This document shows positions 6,505 through 7,688 of a stretch of 7,688 bases of DNA, in pieces. The translations under genes and the position numbers were made by a program. The notes under the pieces were generated by a model that ran no database searches, was not told where the DNA came from, and saw nothing but the letters and a program-made list of their open reading frames with translations. Every line of letters begins with the position of its first letter. The stretch's first letter is position 1. Source of the stretch: Chloroflexota bacterium (lineage in GTDB: Bacteria > Chloroflexota > Dehalococcoidia > GIF9 > AB-539-J10). The stretch covers positions 64,257 through 71,944 of the forward strand of contig CP070793.1 in NCBI GenBank assembly GCA_020346965.1. The letters are read 5' to 3'.

Positions 6505-7688
6505 CGAAAATTCGAGTATATTTTTGACCCGAGGACAGTAGCTATAATAGGAGCTTCCGAAAGCGATGGCTTCTCACAGGCTTTAATGGGTGCAAAACTC
6601 AAAGACGGTCTCTTCTTGGTTAATCCCAAATACAAAGAACTCTATGGTAGGAGATGCTACGCTGGCATCTTAGATGTAGAACGCGACATTGATTACGTTG
6701 TTATAGCAGTGCCGGCATTGCTTGTCCCGAAAGTACTGACTGAATGTATAGAAAAAGACGTAAAAGCGGTGCATGTATTTACAGCTGGTTTCAGTGAAAC
6801 TGGACTGGAAGAAAGGAAAGTCTTGGAAAATGAGGTGCGGCAGATAGCCAAAGGTAGAGTTAGCTTAATTGGCCCCAACTGCATGGGAATAAGTTGCCCT
6901 AAGTCCGGCTTAGCTTTTATCCCAGGAATCTTAACCAAGGAAGGTCCAGTTGGAGTCATTTCGCAAAGCGGAACCTTCGCTGAGCAATTCTTGTCCATCG
7001 GAGCGCTAAGGAATGTAGAGTTCAGTAAAGTCATCAGCTACGGGAATGCCATAGACCTTGACTGTCCCGATTTCTTGGAGTACCTGACGCATGATTCCGA
7101 AACCGAGGTTATTGCTTTGTATCTGGAGGGAACACAAAATGGTAATCGTCTGAAAGCAGCGATGACTGAAGCAGCAAGACAGAAGCCGATACTGGCACTC
7201 AAAGGAGGGGTAACCGAACACGGCCGCCGTGCAGCATCTTCTCATACTGGCTCACTGGCCGGTTCACCAGAAATTTGGAGTTCACTTTTCAGACAGGCCG
7301 GGGTGATCCAGGTTGAGGACTTCGAAGAACTATTGGATACCACCTTGGCATTGTCCTGTGTGCCACTCCCTTCGGGGAAAGGTACCGCTATTATTACTAA
7401 CTCCGGTGGTTTTAGCGTACTTGAGACTGATTTATGTGTAAAAGCCGGACTAGAGGTTCCTCGATTTACAGAGGAAACGGTAACTGAACTACGCAAGATG
7501 GTTCCGCTAGCAGGAACTAGCGTCAATAATCCGCTGGATGCTTGGCCAATATTCTATAACGTACCTGGAACGACAGGGACGCTTGCAGACGCTATAAAAA
7601 CGTTATCTCACGATAAGAATATTAATTCAATAGTTTTGCATTTTGATGAAGTACGTTATTTACGATACGTATTGGGAGAAGCATTTGA
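6502..7688 (+). CDS. NDP-forming acyl-CoA synthetase, alpha-type CoA-binding protein (3' end missing)
   Basis: The frame runs 395 codons from ATG without a stop and leaves the window, so the gene is cut at its 3' side. It encodes a paralogue of the divergent minus-strand protein. The CoA-binding domain starts Y-I-F-D-P-R-T-V-A-I-I-G-A-S (6-19), with V-N-P-K (40-43), T-A-G-F-S-E-T-G (94-101) and G-P-N-C-M-G (124-129). Ligase domains follow: V-G-V-I-S-Q-S-G (150-157), F-S-K-V-I-S-Y-G-N-A (174-183), L-E-G with Glu209, and S-S-H-T-G-S-L-A-G-S (246-255), where His248 is the expected phosphohistidine. The third domain has I-T-N-S-G-G-F-S-V (298-306) and S-V-N-N-P-L-D (340-346). A standalone alpha subunit would end some 70-90 residues further on; an alpha-beta fusion would add an ATP-grasp domain of over 200 residues. 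The window cannot decide between them. This copy keeps the classical G-A-S nucleotide loop that the neighbour has changed to G-I-T. The substrate is unknown. Several open frames on the opposite strand here are shadows. Confidence 0.88.
   Translation, partial: MRKFEYIFDPRTVAIIGASESDGFSQALMGAKLKDGLFLVNPKYKELYGRRCYAGILDVERDIDYVVIAVPALLVPKVLTECIEKDVKAVHVFTAGFSETGLEERKVLENEVRQIAKGRVSLIGPNCMGISCPKSGLAFIPGILTKEGPVGVISQSGTFAEQFLSIGALRNVEFSKVISYGNAIDLDCPDFLEYLTHDSETEVIALYLEGTQNGNRLKAAMTEAARQKPILALKGGVTEHGRRAASSHTGSLAGSPEIWSSLFRQAGVIQVEDFEELLDTTLALSCVPLPSGKGTAIITNSGGFSVLETDLCVKAGLEVPRFTEETVTELRKMVPLAGTSVNNPLDAWPIFYNVPGTTGTLADAIKTLSHDKNINSIVLHFDEVRYLRYVLGEAF

Noticed and set aside
6693..7526. Three consecutive minus-strand open frames opposite the + strand synthetase
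   Set aside because: The + strand frame encodes clear conserved motifs throughout (GPNCMG, ISQSG, SHTGSLAGS), so the opposite frames are shadows.

Overview
The window reads as a stretch of ordinary bacterial chromosome from an anaerobe-type lineage. Two standalone alpha-type NDP-forming acyl-CoA synthetase genes, a small TrkA/TrkH potassium system and an Ap4A-phosphorylase-like HIT protein together suggest a Chloroflexota (Dehalococcoidia-like) or related subsurface bacterium. That is inference from gene content and protein style; no rRNA or other marker fixes the taxonomy. There are no tRNA or rRNA genes, insertion sequences, CRISPR arrays or phage genes.

Layout: (1) the 3' end of a HIT-family nucleotide phosphorylase/hydrolase gene on the + strand (1-222). 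(2) A convergent gap of about 280 bp with two small hairpins. (3) A minus-strand series read from right to left: a CoA-binding acyl-CoA synthetase alpha subunit (6073-4625), recO (4472-3654), trkA (3455-2799), trkH (2817-1375, overlapping trkA by 19 bp) and pheA, prephenate dehydratase (1320-505). (4) A divergent spacer of about 410 bp with an operator-like 7+7 inverted repeat. (5) A second acyl-CoA synthetase alpha-type gene on the + strand (from 6502, or 6487), still open at the window end.

trkA and trkH encode the cytoplasmic gating subunit and the membrane subunit of one K+ uptake system, and their overlap implies coupled translation. pheA (phenylalanine synthesis) and recO (recombinational repair) are co-oriented housekeeping neighbours with no evident functional tie to potassium transport. 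The two synthetase paralogues face away from each other across a shared regulatory region. Each carries the CoA-binding Rossmann domain and the phosphohistidine loop; the complete one lacks an ATP-grasp beta domain, so it would need a partner encoded elsewhere. This divergent pair is the most interesting part of the window. I found no convincing undescribed system.
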